From: Faecalicatena faecalis
GTDB taxonomy: Bacteria; Bacillota; Clostridia; Lachnospirales; Lachnospiraceae
NCBI RefSeq assembly: GCF_012524165.2
Contig: NZ_JABACJ020000029.1
Span: forward strand, 55,639 to 119,638
Direction of reading: 5' to 3'
DNA length: 64,000 nt
Part shown: positions 1-8,540 of the stretch, one piece after another
Layout of the letters: the number at the start of each line of letters is the position of its first letter
How positions within the stretch are numbered: position 1 is the stretch's first letter
Made by a program: the position numbers and the translations under genes
The notes under the pieces: generated by a model
What the model was told of the DNA's origin: nothing
The model's input: only the letters and a program-made list of their open reading frames with translations
Database searches by the model: none

Positions 1-13
1 GGGAGGAGATACG

Positions 14-304
14 ATGCTAGTATTCATTACATACGATGTCAACACAGAATCAGCAGGCGGTAAAACCAGACTCAGGAAAGTAGCCAAACAATGTGTTAAT
101 TATGGGAGACGTGTACAGAACTCGGTTTTTGAGTGTATCCTGGATAATGCACAGTGTGTCATGTTGAAATCTATTTTGACGGAAATAATAGATGAAGAGG
201 TGGATAGCCTGAGATTTTACTATTTAGGGAATAAGTATAAGACCAAGGTGGAACATGTTGGAGTCGATCGGGGAATTGCAGTGGATGAACCTCTGATTTT
301 GTAG
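14..304 (+). CDS. cas2: CRISPR-associated endoribonuclease Cas2 (type I-C)
   Basis: Cas2 forms the adaptation complex with Cas1 that inserts new spacers at the leader end of the array. The 96-residue protein is full length for the family. It opens with the ferredoxin-like first strand MLVFITYDVNT, in which the Asp of YDV is the conserved metal-site residue, and continues with the RVQNSVFEC segment typical of type I-C Cas2. A GGAGG ribosome site lies just before the ATG. It is the last cas gene before the array, which starts about 170 bp downstream with a type I-C repeat. The rest of the cas operon must lie left of the window. The family assignment is secure; the subtype rests on the repeat and on sequence resemblance. 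Confidence 0.95.
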   Translation: MLVFITYDVNTESAGGKTRLRKVAKQCVNYGRRVQNSVFECILDNAQCVMLKSILTEIIDEEVDSLRFYYLGNKYKTKVEHVGVDRGIAVDEPLIL

Positions 305-474
305 TGCGAATGTGAAGCACACATGAAAACCCCGGGGGATTCGCACCAGAAAAATTGCAAAAAAACTATAGATAATATTAGAAATAAGTTTTAAAATGAG
401 AATATGTCTAAAAGATTTTGTGAGATGGCACAAAAGGTGGTGCTATTTTGCTGGAAAATTTGGATATGTTTGCT
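305..474 (+). promoter_or_regulatory. CRISPR leader region
   Basis: This 170-bp AT-rich stretch lies between cas2 and the first repeat and has no credible gene. By position it is the leader that drives array transcription and marks the site of new spacer insertion. The repeats next to it are perfect while those at the far end are decayed, which agrees with this being the active end. No clear -35/-10 pair stands out. Confidence 0.6.
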
Positions 475-1565
475 GTCGTTCCCTTCGCGGGAACGTGGAT
501 TGAAATTGCGATATTCTTGATATATGTACAATCCGTATAGTCGTTCCCTTCGCGGGAACGTGGATTGAAATATACTGTCTTACATCCAGCTCATAATAAC
601 TCATGTCGTTCCCTTCGCGGGAACGTGGATTGAAATTTATGAAATAATTATAGATGGGAAAAAAACAAAAGGTCGTTCCCTTCGCGGGAACGTGGATTGA
701 AATTAAGGACATTTACCTGTGATCTTGATCCGGATGGTCGTTCCCTTCGCGGGAACGTGGATTGAAATTAATTTTGAACAGCTCAATAATATAAATGTTC
801 TGGTCGTTCCCTTCGCGGGAACGTGGATTGAAATCGTTAAATTAAATTGCGATTTAGTTGAAAATTAAGTCGTTCCCTTCGCGGGAACGTGGATTGAAAT
901 CTTTGAACTGCACCTTGTAAATAAGGAATTTAAAGTCGTTCCCTTCGCGGGAACGTGGATTGAAATGTAATCCATGATCCGCTTAATATATAATTCCCGG
1001 TCGTTCCCTTCGCGGGAACGTGGATTGAAATTACTGTATCAAATTCTTTTTCCATCCTGTGGAAGTGTCGTTCCCTTCGCGGGAACGTGGATTGAAATTT
1101 TTGTTTATGCCATCAACAGTTAACTTTTCCCCGTCGTTCCCTTCGCGGGAACGTGGATTGAAATTGTGCATATTTTACCCATTCCTCACGTGCAAGGGCA
1201 CGTCGTTCCCTTCGCGGGAACGTGGATTGAAATTGCGTCAAGAGGTCCTTATTAAAAAGTCCTATATCGTCGTTCCCTTCGCGGGAACGTGGATTGAAAT
1301 GCAGCATTTGGTGTGCATACTTCGCTCTCCCACCGTCGTTCCCTTCGCGGGAACGTGGATTGAAATTTTAGTGCAGCAGAAATTGCGCAGCTGGCTGACG
1401 GATCGTTCCCTTTGCGGGAACATGGATTAAAATTATTATATGAATCTTCTGATTAACTTACAGCCTCGTCATTCCCTTTTCAGAAACGCAGATTAAAATC
1501 AAAATCCCCCTCAAATCCCAAATAGGTATCCTTCTGATTCCCCTCACGGAATCATAGACCATCAG
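475..1565 (+). CRISPR. Type I-C CRISPR array, 14 intact and 3 decayed repeats
   Basis: The 32-bp repeat starts GTCGTTCCCTTCGCGG and ends GGAACGTGGATTGAAAT. Intact copies begin at 475, 540, 605, 672, 737, 803, 869, 935, 1000, 1067, 1133, 1202, 1269 and 1335. Spacers are 33-37 bp and all differ. Decayed copies follow at correct spacing at 1402-1433 (four changes), 1468-1499 (more changes) and about 1534-1565 (barely recognisable). The repeat forms a GTTCCC/GGGAAC hairpin with a short TTCGC loop, and the 3' tail GTGGATTGAAAT is the crRNA handle typical of type I-C, where Cas5d cuts at the base of the stem. Relative to the usual I-C repeat the stem carries a paired change (C to T on one arm, G to A on the other) that keeps base pairing. 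Confidence 0.97.
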
Positions 1566-2082
1566 CAAATCGTAATCATCATGGTTTGTTTTTATTACTA
1601 GAGTAAGTTGCAAAAATAAGGCAGTAATACACGGCTTTGCAGCGAAATGAAATAATTGATTGATGTAGATCCCTTATCGAATATTTCCTACCAATAGGTC
1701 AGTAACAAGCTATGCTCTTGAGATGACAACATCCCTCTGCCATAGTTTTATTACATGGGTAAATGTGGACAGATACTTAGAGGATAAGATTATAGTGCAG
1801 TAGAGAACATAGGTATACGTTCATTTTTTTTGACACGCTCTTGGTAAAGTGAGAGGAACAATGCTGTATTTCTAAAAAGGCTTGTAAAAGCCGACAAAAA
1901 CAGCAAAACAGCAAACCCTAGATAGTCTTTTCCACGGCAATATGATATAATGACACCAATGGGTCAGATTGGTTTTTCATTATCTGGCAACTGTATGTTA
2001 GTTTGTGATCTTAATTCATGATGTAATATACATACTCAACCGATACAAAGTCGATTAGATAAAGGATAAGAGCGGGTGAACA
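1566..2082. other. Intergenic stretch with no recognised gene
   Basis: I see no convincing coding sequence in these 517 bp between the decayed end of the array and the hybrid kinase. A TATAAT at 1946-1951 could be the -10 of the kinase gene, but no good -35 lies 17 bp upstream. An isolated TTGACA near 1830 has no matching -10. A short GGCT/AGCC stem lies near 1880. Confidence 0.5.
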
Positions 2083-4290
2083 ATGGATCAGATAAGACAG
2101 GGTGTACAAGTAAAGGGGGAGGATGCCCCAGGAAAAGAGCTGAAAAGACTTGCTGACAAGCTGCATGCGTTAAATGATCAGAATATTACTGGAGACTCAG
2201 TTTATTATTTGGATGCAGCAGAGTTTCCCGAAGAGTATGAGCCTCTCATCAGGGAGATGAATAAATCTATAGAGGTCGGGGCATATGTCGCAGGGAAAAA
2301 GGATTATAATGACATTCTGAGTGCTTTGTGTTCCGATTATGTATCGGTCTACAGGGCAGATTTGAATTCAGAATTATATGAGACTTATCGTATCAATGAT
2401 AATATGCGTGATGGGGTCAGAGATAGTATTGTAGCATCTGAGGTTTATTATACTTCTGCATTCGAACGCTATACCAATCAGTATGTATTAGAGGAGGAGC
2501 AGGAGTATTTTCGTTCTATGGTAGCTAAGGAACACGTCAGGGAGGAACTGCAGAACAAAAGCCGATTTACATTCAGGTACAGGGTGAAGGATAATCCGCA
2601 GGGAATGAAGAACTTTGAAGCCCTCTTCGCCAAAGCAAAAGGAAGACCAGAAGAATTTTCAGTGATTATGGGATTTCGTAATGTAGACCTTGCTGTGCGT
2701 AAGGAAGATGCATATAAAAAAGAGACACAGCATGATATAGAAGAGACGCTGGAAGGGGCACGGACTGGGCTGTGGACGATAGAATGTGAAGAAGGATGCA
2801 AACCTAGGATGTATGCCGACAAAACGATGAGGATGCTCTTAGGGGCGGAAGAGAGTATTTCGCCAGAGGAATGTTATAAGACTTGGTTTGAACGCATTGA
2901 ACCGGATTATGTGGAGATGGTGGAGGAGTCAGTAGCGGAGATTCTCAGTCAGGGGAGGTCCGAAGTAAAATATCCGTGGAACCACCCAGAATGGGGAATG
3001 ATTTATGTCCGCTGCGGTGGTGTGGTCGATAAAAAGTTTGATAAGCCGGGATTTCGGCTGAAGGGATATCATCAGGACATCACGGAGATCATGGTAACAA
3101 GACAGAAACAGGAAAAGGCACTTATGGAGGCTTTAGTAGAGGCCAACAGAGCAAATGTGGCAAAAACAGAATTTCTTTCACATATGTCACATGACATTCG
3201 CACTCCGATCAATGGAATTCTAGGTATGCTTACTATTAGTGAGAAGAACCCAGATGACCCTGCCAGACAGAGTGAATGCAGGAGAAAGATCCGTACCTCA
3301 GCCGAGCATCTGCTGTCCCTTATCAATGACGTGCTGGATATTAGTAAGCTGGAAAGTGGAGCTTTCGTATTTGCAAAAGAGCGTTTCTATCTGGAGGATG
3401 TGCTGGACAATTGTGCAGGAATTATGATTCCTCAGGCAGAGGAGCAGGGAATCGAACTGCGGACGAGACGGATTGGATTGACACATGTGCCTTTAAATGG
3501 GAGTCCCCTTCATTTAAGGCAGGTCTTAATCAATATTGTGAGCAATGCAATTAAATATAACCATCCAAACGGCAGCGTTTTTGTCTGTACAGAGGAGGTT
3601 CAGAACGAAAAGGAATCCATCACATATCGTTTTACGGTGGAAGATAATGGAATTGGAATGAGTGAAGAGTTTCAGAAGCACCTTTTTGAACCATTTACCC
3701 AGGAGCGGGATGATGCCAGGACCAGCTATCGGGGGACAGGACTTGGAATGGCAATCACAAAGAATCTGGTAGAACAGATGGGTGGTTCTATCTCTGTTCA
3801 AAGTGTCCAGGGTGAGGGAAGTACTTTTACGGTATTGCTTCCAATAGAACGTGCTGAAGAGGAATTGACAGATACAAGACAGACAGAGGAGCTCCATGCA
3901 GATGTTTCAGGAATGAGGGTACTTCTCGTGGAGGATAATGAGATTAACCGTGAGATTGCTCAGTATATGCTGGAGGATGCCGGGGTAACTGTGGTGAATG
4001 CTGAAAATGGAAAGCGGGCGGTAGAGCTTTTCGAGGAGTCATCCTTGGGAGCGTTCGACTGTATTCTTATGGATGTGATGATGCCCGTTATGGATGGGCT
4101 GGAGGCAACACGGGAGATCCGCAGCATGGAACGCTCAGATGCGGCAACGGTGCCTATCATAGCAGTATCTGCCAATGCCTTTGCAGAGGATGCGCAGAAG
4201 GCGATGGAAGCCGGAATGAATGAACATATTGCCAAGCCGCTGGATATGGATGAGGTATTTAAGGTGATGGTGTCATGCTGTAAGAGGTAG
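2083..4290 (+). CDS. Soluble hybrid sensor histidine kinase/response regulator
   Basis: This 735-residue protein would autophosphorylate on His and pass the phosphate to its own receiver domain. The N-terminal ~350 residues include a PAS-like segment (about 225-330) rich in charged residues and no membrane span, so the kinase looks cytosolic. The HisKA H-box is FLSHMSHDIRTPINGILGM. The HATPase has an N-box (INIVSNAIKYN) and G-boxes (DNGIGMS, GTGLGMAI). The C-terminal receiver begins RVLLVEDNEIN and has the phospho-acceptor in DCILMDVMMPVMDG, with the conserved Lys in HIAKPLD. There is no output domain after the receiver, so the downstream partner is unknown. The gene stands alone, and an IS256-type element sits directly after its stop codon. 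Confidence 0.9.
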   Translation: MDQIRQGVQVKGEDAPGKELKRLADKLHALNDQNITGDSVYYLDAAEFPEEYEPLIREMNKSIEVGAYVAGKKDYNDILSALCSDYVSVYRADLNSELYETYRINDNMRDGVRDSIVASEVYYTSAFERYTNQYVLEEEQEYFRSMVAKEHVREELQNKSRFTFRYRVKDNPQGMKNFEALFAKAKGRPEEFSVIMGFRNVDLAVRKEDAYKKETQHDIEETLEGARTGLWTIECEEGCKPRMYADKTMRMLLGAEESISPEECYKTWFERIEPDYVEMVEESVAEILSQGRSEVKYPWNHPEWGMIYVRCGGVVDKKFDKPGFRLKGYHQDITEIMVTRQKQEKALMEALVEANRANVAKTEFLSHMSHDIRTPINGILGMLTISEKNPDDPARQSECRRKIRTSAEHLLSLINDVLDISKLESGAFVFAKERFYLEDVLDNCAGIMIPQAEEQGIELRTRRIGLTHVPLNGSPLHLRQVLINIVSNAIKYNHPNGSVFVCTEEVQNEKESITYRFTVEDNGIGMSEEFQKHLFEPFTQERDDARTSYRGTGLGMAITKNLVEQMGGSISVQSVQGEGSTFTVLLPIERAEEELTDTRQTEELHADVSGMRVLLVEDNEINREIAQYMLEDAGVTVVNAENGKRAVELFEESSLGAFDCILMDVMMPVMDGLEATREIRSMERSDAATVPIIAVSANAFAEDAQKAMEAGMNEHIAKPLDMDEVFKVMVSCCKR

Positions 4291-4299
4291 GGGGACTGA

Positions 4300-5782
4300 G
4301 AGTCTGTGAAAGTTTTTCTGTAATTAAAGATTTATAAGGTCTTCTATGATAAAATAAAAATCATAGGAGGCCTTTTATTATGGCAAGAGAAAAGAAACCT
4401 GTACACAAAGTACAAATGACCGATGGAAAGCGGAACATCATCCGGCAGCTTCTTGAGGAGTATGAAATCGAATCTGCCCAGGACATCCAGGATGCTCTCA
4501 AAGATCTGCTGGGCGGAACCATCAAAGAGATGATGGAATCCGAGATGGACGAACACCTTGGCTATCGCAAATCAGAACGTTCCGATTGTGATGACTACCG
4601 CAATGGCTATAAAACCAAGCAGGTGAATAGCAGCTATGGATGCATGAAAGTCGAAGTCCCACAGGATCGTAACTCCACCTTTGAGCCCCAGGTGGTAAAG
4701 AAACGCCAGAAAGATATTTCTGATATCGATCAGAAGATCATATCCATGTACGCCAAAGGGATGACAACACGGCAGATCTCGGAAACACTGGAGGATATCT
4801 ACGGCTTCGAAGCCTCCGAAGGCTTTATTTCGGATGTGACGGATAAGCTTCTGCCTCAGATTGAAGACTGGCAGAACCGTCCACTTTCCGATGTCTATCC
4901 GGTACTTTATATTGATGCAATCCACTATTCTGTGCGCGATAACGGTGTGATTCGTAAGCTGGCGGCCTACGTTGTACTTGGAATTAATTCAGATGGTTTA
5001 AAAGAGGTTCTGACCATCGAGGTTGGCGAAAATGAGAGTGCCAAGTACTGGCTTTCCGTCCTGAATGGTTTAAAAAACCGTGGAGTAAAAGACATCCTGA
5101 TCCTCTGTGCCGATGGACTGACAGGAATTAAGGAAGCGATAGCCGCTGCCTTTCCAAAGACGGAATACCAGAGGTGCATTGTCCATCAGGTGAGGAATAC
5201 GCTAAAATACGTATCGGACAGGGACCGTAAGCCCTTTGCGGCAGATCTCAAAACGATTTACCAGGCGCCAACAGAGGAGAAGGCGTTAGAAGCCTTGGAG
5301 CGGGTCACAGAAAAATGGTCGGAAAAGTATCCGAATTCCATGAAAAGCTGGCACCAGAACTGGGACGCAATCGTCCCCATTTTTAAGTTTTCAACGACTG
5401 TACGCAAGGTTATATATACCACGAACGCAATCGAGAGCCTGAACGCCACATACCGGAAGCTGAATCGCCAGAGGAGCGTGTTTCCAAGCGATACCGCCCT
5501 TTTAAAAGCCCTGTACTTGTCAACATTTGAAGCAACAAAGAAATGGACGATGCCCATCCGAAACTGGGGACAGGTATACGGGGAACTGAGCCTTATGTAT
5601 GAAGGCCGGCTGCCTATCTAAAGGAATCCAAAACCTTTCAGGCCAGGCGGAAGTCCGGCTGTTCTTGACATACGTAAATATATGCGTTATATATAAACCA
5701 AGGGCTGAATGCTCATAAAGAAGCCTTCAGCCCTACCATTATCATAGAAGATCTGCTTTTACAGAGATTTCTTCACACACTC
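4300..5782 (+). mobile_element. IS256-family insertion sequence, apparently complete
   Basis: The element consists of one transposase gene between imperfect terminal inverted repeats. The left end near 4300 reads GAGTCTGTGAA and the right end near 5782 reads GAGTGTGTGAA on the opposite strand. An inner matching block TCTTCTATGATAA is shared by both ends in inverted orientation. A GGGGGA hexamer lies just outside each end (4290-4295 and 5785-5790) and may be what remains of the 8-9 bp target duplication, although the flanks are not identical over 8 bp. Exact ends are uncertain by a few bases. The insertion lies immediately after the stop codon of the hybrid kinase and leaves that gene intact. 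Confidence 0.85.
4380..5621 (+). CDS. IS256-family (mutator-type) transposase
   Basis: This DDE transposase moves the insertion sequence that contains it. At 413 residues it is full length for the family and shows no frameshift. The N-terminal part carries the MMESEMDEHLGY segment typical of the mutator class. The catalytic acidic residues are visible in VLYIDAIHYSVRDNG and LILCADGLTGIKEA, and the final Glu in TTNAIESLNATYRK. The gene starts at an ATG preceded by AGGAGG and fills almost the whole element. It is probably active. Confidence 0.95.
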   Translation: MAREKKPVHKVQMTDGKRNIIRQLLEEYEIESAQDIQDALKDLLGGTIKEMMESEMDEHLGYRKSERSDCDDYRNGYKTKQVNSSYGCMKVEVPQDRNSTFEPQVVKKRQKDISDIDQKIISMYAKGMTTRQISETLEDIYGFEASEGFISDVTDKLLPQIEDWQNRPLSDVYPVLYIDAIHYSVRDNGVIRKLAAYVVLGINSDGLKEVLTIEVGENESAKYWLSVLNGLKNRGVKDILILCADGLTGIKEAIAAAFPKTEYQRCIVHQVRNTLKYVSDRDRKPFAADLKTIYQAPTEEKALEALERVTEKWSEKYPNSMKSWHQNWDAIVPIFKFSTTVRKVIYTTNAIESLNATYRKLNRQRSVFPSDTALLKALYLSTFEATKKWTMPIRNWGQVYGELSLMYEGRLPI

Positions 5783-5833
5783 CTGGGGGATAAAATCAGT
5801 AGCCCCTACCATTTATGACATAATAAGCTATTA

Positions 5834-7246
5834 TTACTTTATGCTTTTGCAGTAAATATCATTTCTTTCCTGCTTACAAGCACATCTATATTCCTCTTCT
5901 TCCTGCCGCATCCCTTTCATGACAAGCACATAGATAACCGTTGTAACAACAAACGTAAGACTATCTGCTACAGCCTGTGCCATCTGGATTCCTAACAATC
6001 CGAACAATCTCGGAAGAATCAAGAGTGCTGGGATGAAGAACAGCCCCTGTCTGGCGGAGGCGAGCAGTGTTGCATATCCCGTCTTCCCCATCGTCTGCAT
6101 CATCATATTATTCATAATAATCCACCCATTTAGTGTAAAACTCAGGCATTGGAACCGAAGTGCCGTTGTTCCGATCCGAATGACCTCAGGATCATCCCGG
6201 AATATTCCGACCAGGCTGCCTGATAAAAGCGCACCAACAATTGCGAGAATAAATAAGAGCACAGTAGAAACCTTCACACAGAACCAGAGAGCCTCACGAA
6301 CGCGTCCAAACTTTTTGGCCCCATAATTAAAACCACATACAGGCTGGAATCCCTGGCCGAACCCAATTAGTGCAGAGCCGGCAAACATCGTGATTCTGCT
6401 GACAATGGACATGGCGGCAATGGCTGCGTCTCCATAAGGATTGGCTGCAAGATTTAAGGTCATGGTCGCAACACTTCCCAGACCCTGCCGGAACAAAGAG
6501 GGCAGTCCCCCTCCGACAATTTCTGAAAGCCGTTCTTTGTTAAGCTTTATATTGCGGAAACGGATGGGGATACACTTGGAAATCCGAATTCCCACCAAAA
6601 GCATAACGAAACTGACAAACTGGCTCATAATAGTTGCAAAAGCAGCTCCTGCGATTCCCATATGAAATACAAAAATAAAAAGCGGGTCCAGAGCAATGTT
6701 TAAAACAGCCCCAGTTGTAATTCCAATCATCGAGTAAACCGCATTTCCCTGGAAACGTATCTGATTATTCAGCACGAGCTGTGCCGTCATATATGGCGCG
6801 CCGAGCAGGATGATCCCCAGATACTTTTCTGTATAGGGAAGGATCGTATCAGTCGAGCCGAGGATGAGGCAGAGCGGCTTTAGGAAAACCAACCCTAACA
6901 CCGTTACGGCAAGACCGAGGAAAATTGCCATAAAAAATCCGGTAGCTGCCAGTTGTTCTGCAGTACCAGTTTCCTTGGAGCCAAGCTTCCTCGAAATGGA
7001 ATTGCCGGAACCGTGCCCGCAGAAAAATCCCAGCGCCTGTATCACGGCCATGAGCGGAAACGCAACTCCTACTGCGGCGGTGGCACTGGTTCCGATCCTG
7101 CCGACGAAAAAGGTATCGGCCATGTTATAGAATGAGGTAATGAGCATGCTGATGATAGTCGGGACTGCAAGCCTTCCTATCAGGCTTGGAATCGGCATCT
7201 CTGTCATCATCTTATACTTTTCATCCTGAGTCATTGTATTGCGCAA
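5834..7246 (-). CDS. MATE family multidrug/sodium antiporter
   Basis: This 470-residue integral membrane protein belongs to the MATE efflux family, which exports drugs or metabolites in exchange for Na+ or H+. It has about twelve hydrophobic segments in two related halves, and the N-terminal MPIPSLIGRLAVPTIISML and FYNMADTFFVGRIG segments are typical of NorM/MepA-like members. It is transcribed leftward, away from the deformylase gene, and the two promoters overlap in the 223-bp divergent region. The substrate cannot be told from sequence. The last ~20 residues are charged and Cys-containing, which is unusual but not diagnostic. A second MATE gene at 17361 belongs to the same superfamily but is clearly different in sequence. 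Confidence 0.9.
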   Translation of the reverse strand: MRNTMTQDEKYKMMTEMPIPSLIGRLAVPTIISMLITSFYNMADTFFVGRIGTSATAAVGVAFPLMAVIQALGFFCGHGSGNSISRKLGSKETGTAEQLAATGFFMAIFLGLAVTVLGLVFLKPLCLILGSTDTILPYTEKYLGIILLGAPYMTAQLVLNNQIRFQGNAVYSMIGITTGAVLNIALDPLFIFVFHMGIAGAAFATIMSQFVSFVMLLVGIRISKCIPIRFRNIKLNKERLSEIVGGGLPSLFRQGLGSVATMTLNLAANPYGDAAIAAMSIVSRITMFAGSALIGFGQGFQPVCGFNYGAKKFGRVREALWFCVKVSTVLLFILAIVGALLSGSLVGIFRDDPEVIRIGTTALRFQCLSFTLNGWIIMNNMMMQTMGKTGYATLLASARQGLFFIPALLILPRLFGLLGIQMAQAVADSLTFVVTTVIYVLVMKGMRQEEEEYRCACKQERNDIYCKSIK

Positions 7247-7366
7247 ATTAATCGCTTCCTTTATATAGAATAGGGGGACATTTCATGAGTCCAGAAAGTA
7301 TCGTTACAGTCACTCCCCCAGATACTGGAAAATAAGGTCTGTGAAAAAAAACAGTTATATTGTTTT

Positions 7367-7419
7367 ATTATAGCACATTTCCGGTGAGGATTGAAGTTTA
7401 AACGCCTGTGATATATACT
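7367..7419. promoter_or_regulatory. Overlapping divergent promoters for MATE gene and def
   Basis: On the + strand TTGAAG (7391-7396) and TATACT (7414-7419) are separated by exactly 17 bp, a near-consensus sigma-A promoter for the deformylase gene at 7470. On the - strand TATAAT (7367-7372) with a weak TTCAAT element around 7390-7395 could serve the MATE gene. The two -35 regions overlap, so the genes may compete for polymerase. Confidence 0.6.
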
Positions 7420-7469
7420 ATGACTTAGGGGAAATTTGATCGTGATAAAACGCAGAGAGGTTACAGAAT

Positions 7470-7982
7470 ATGATAAAAGAGATACTGTTATTAGGAAACG
7501 AGAAGCTTTATGAGCCAAGCACAGAGGTTCAGAGAAGTAAACTGGAGGGCCTTAGCCAGGTAATTCAGGACCTGCATGATACCCTGATGGATTTCCGGGA
7601 AAAATACCACGCAGGCCGTGCAGTTGCCGCACCACAGATCGGGGTGCAGAAGAGAATGCTGTATATGTACATTGACCAGCCAGTCGTGTTCATCAATCCA
7701 AGTCTGGAATTCCCGGATGATGAAAAGATGGAAGTGATGGATGACTGTATGTCTTTCCCAGGACTTCTGGTAAAGGTCGAGCGGTACAAACGCTGCATCA
7801 TCCATTATAAAGATGAGAACTGGAACGATTGTGAGATGAGCCTGGAGGGAAATCTGTCAGAGCTTTTACAGCATGAGTATGACCATCTGGATGGAATACT
7901 GGCTGTGATGCGGGCAAAGGATGACAAGTCTTTGTTCCTGAAAGCGGGGATAGACCAGGCACAGGCTTTGTCAGAGAGATAG
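7470..7982 (+). CDS. def: Peptide deformylase
   Basis: Peptide deformylase removes the formyl group from the N-terminal methionine of new proteins, using a bound Fe2+ or Zn2+. In the 170-residue product all three metal-site motifs are present: motif 1 as GRAVAAPQIG (residues 49-58), motif 2 with the ligand Cys in DDCMSFPG (about 91-98; the usual form is EGCLS), and motif 3 QHEYDHLDG with His135, Glu136 and His139. The altered motif 2 makes this a divergent paralogue rather than the standard housekeeping copy. It lies close upstream of an alkyltransferase-like gene and recQ in the same direction. Confidence 0.9.
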   Translation: MIKEILLLGNEKLYEPSTEVQRSKLEGLSQVIQDLHDTLMDFREKYHAGRAVAAPQIGVQKRMLYMYIDQPVVFINPSLEFPDDEKMEVMDDCMSFPGLLVKVERYKRCIIHYKDENWNDCEMSLEGNLSELLQHEYDHLDGILAVMRAKDDKSLFLKAGIDQAQALSER

Positions 7983-8031
7983 TGACCAGGACAGACACAG
8001 CGGTTCAGTAGGAACAGGTAAGGGGAAGCTT

Positions 8032-8397
8032 ATGGATTTTTATAAAAGAGCGGCTCTCGTATGTCAGCAGATTCCCAGGGGAAAGGCAGCTAGCTATGGA
8101 CAGATTGCCCTGTTATGTGGAAAACCGAAGAATGCAAGACAGGTCGGTTACGCCTTAAGCCACGGACTTGCAGGAGAAGATGTACCGGCCCACCGCGTCG
8201 TAAACGCAAAAGGCATCTTAAGCGGTGCAGCGGCATTTGCCACGGCGGACCTTCAGAAACAGATGCTGCAGCACGAGGGTGTGGAAGTATTCTGGACAGA
8301 AGATGGCTGGCGGGTGGACTTAAAAAAGGATGGCTGGAAGAATACGATGGAGGATGCATTGTATCTGAGAGAAGAATTTTCAAAGAAGGGGATTTGA
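8032..8397 (+). CDS. Alkyltransferase-like protein (MGMT-family DNA-binding, no acceptor Cys)
   Basis: The 121-residue protein matches the DNA-binding domain of O6-alkylguanine-DNA methyltransferase, including IPRGKAASYGQIA and NARQVGYALS. In active methyltransferases the next motif is PCHRV, whose Cys takes the alkyl group. Here it reads PAHRVV, with Ala at position 53. It is therefore an alkyltransferase-like (ATL) protein. ATL proteins bind and flip alkylated guanine without repairing it and are thought to flag the lesion for nucleotide excision repair. The neighbouring recQ helicase gene fits a small DNA-maintenance cluster. The start is an ATG after AGGGGAAGC. Confidence 0.88.
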   Translation: MDFYKRAALVCQQIPRGKAASYGQIALLCGKPKNARQVGYALSHGLAGEDVPAHRVVNAKGILSGAAAFATADLQKQMLQHEGVEVFWTEDGWRVDLKKDGWKNTMEDALYLREEFSKKGI

Positions 8398-8410
8398 AAT
8401 TGTCTTCCGA

Positions 8411-8493
8411 AACAACAGATATGGAACAGCATGGCTAGAACAACAGACATAGGCAGTATGCCTAGAAGAACAGATATGGAGCAGCATGCCTAG
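8411..8493 (+). repeat. Short tandem repeat, three imperfect 27-28 bp copies
   Basis: Copies at 8411-8438, 8439-8465 and 8466-8493 share the pattern AACAACAGATATGG then AGCATGCCTAG. A fourth partial copy starts at 8494. They lie in the gap between the alkyltransferase-like gene and recQ. Each copy ends in CTAG with an in-frame TAG in one frame, so the array is probably not coding. Confidence 0.75.
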
Positions 8494-8540
8494 AACAGCA
8501 GGCAAAAGAAACATGTTGTAAATAAATGAAAGAGGAAAGA

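Noticed and set aside
1059..1430. Open frames across the CRISPR array on both strands (also 443-712 and 1113-1307)
   Set aside because: They consist of the translated repeat unit over and over and have no ribosome site; the array explains them.
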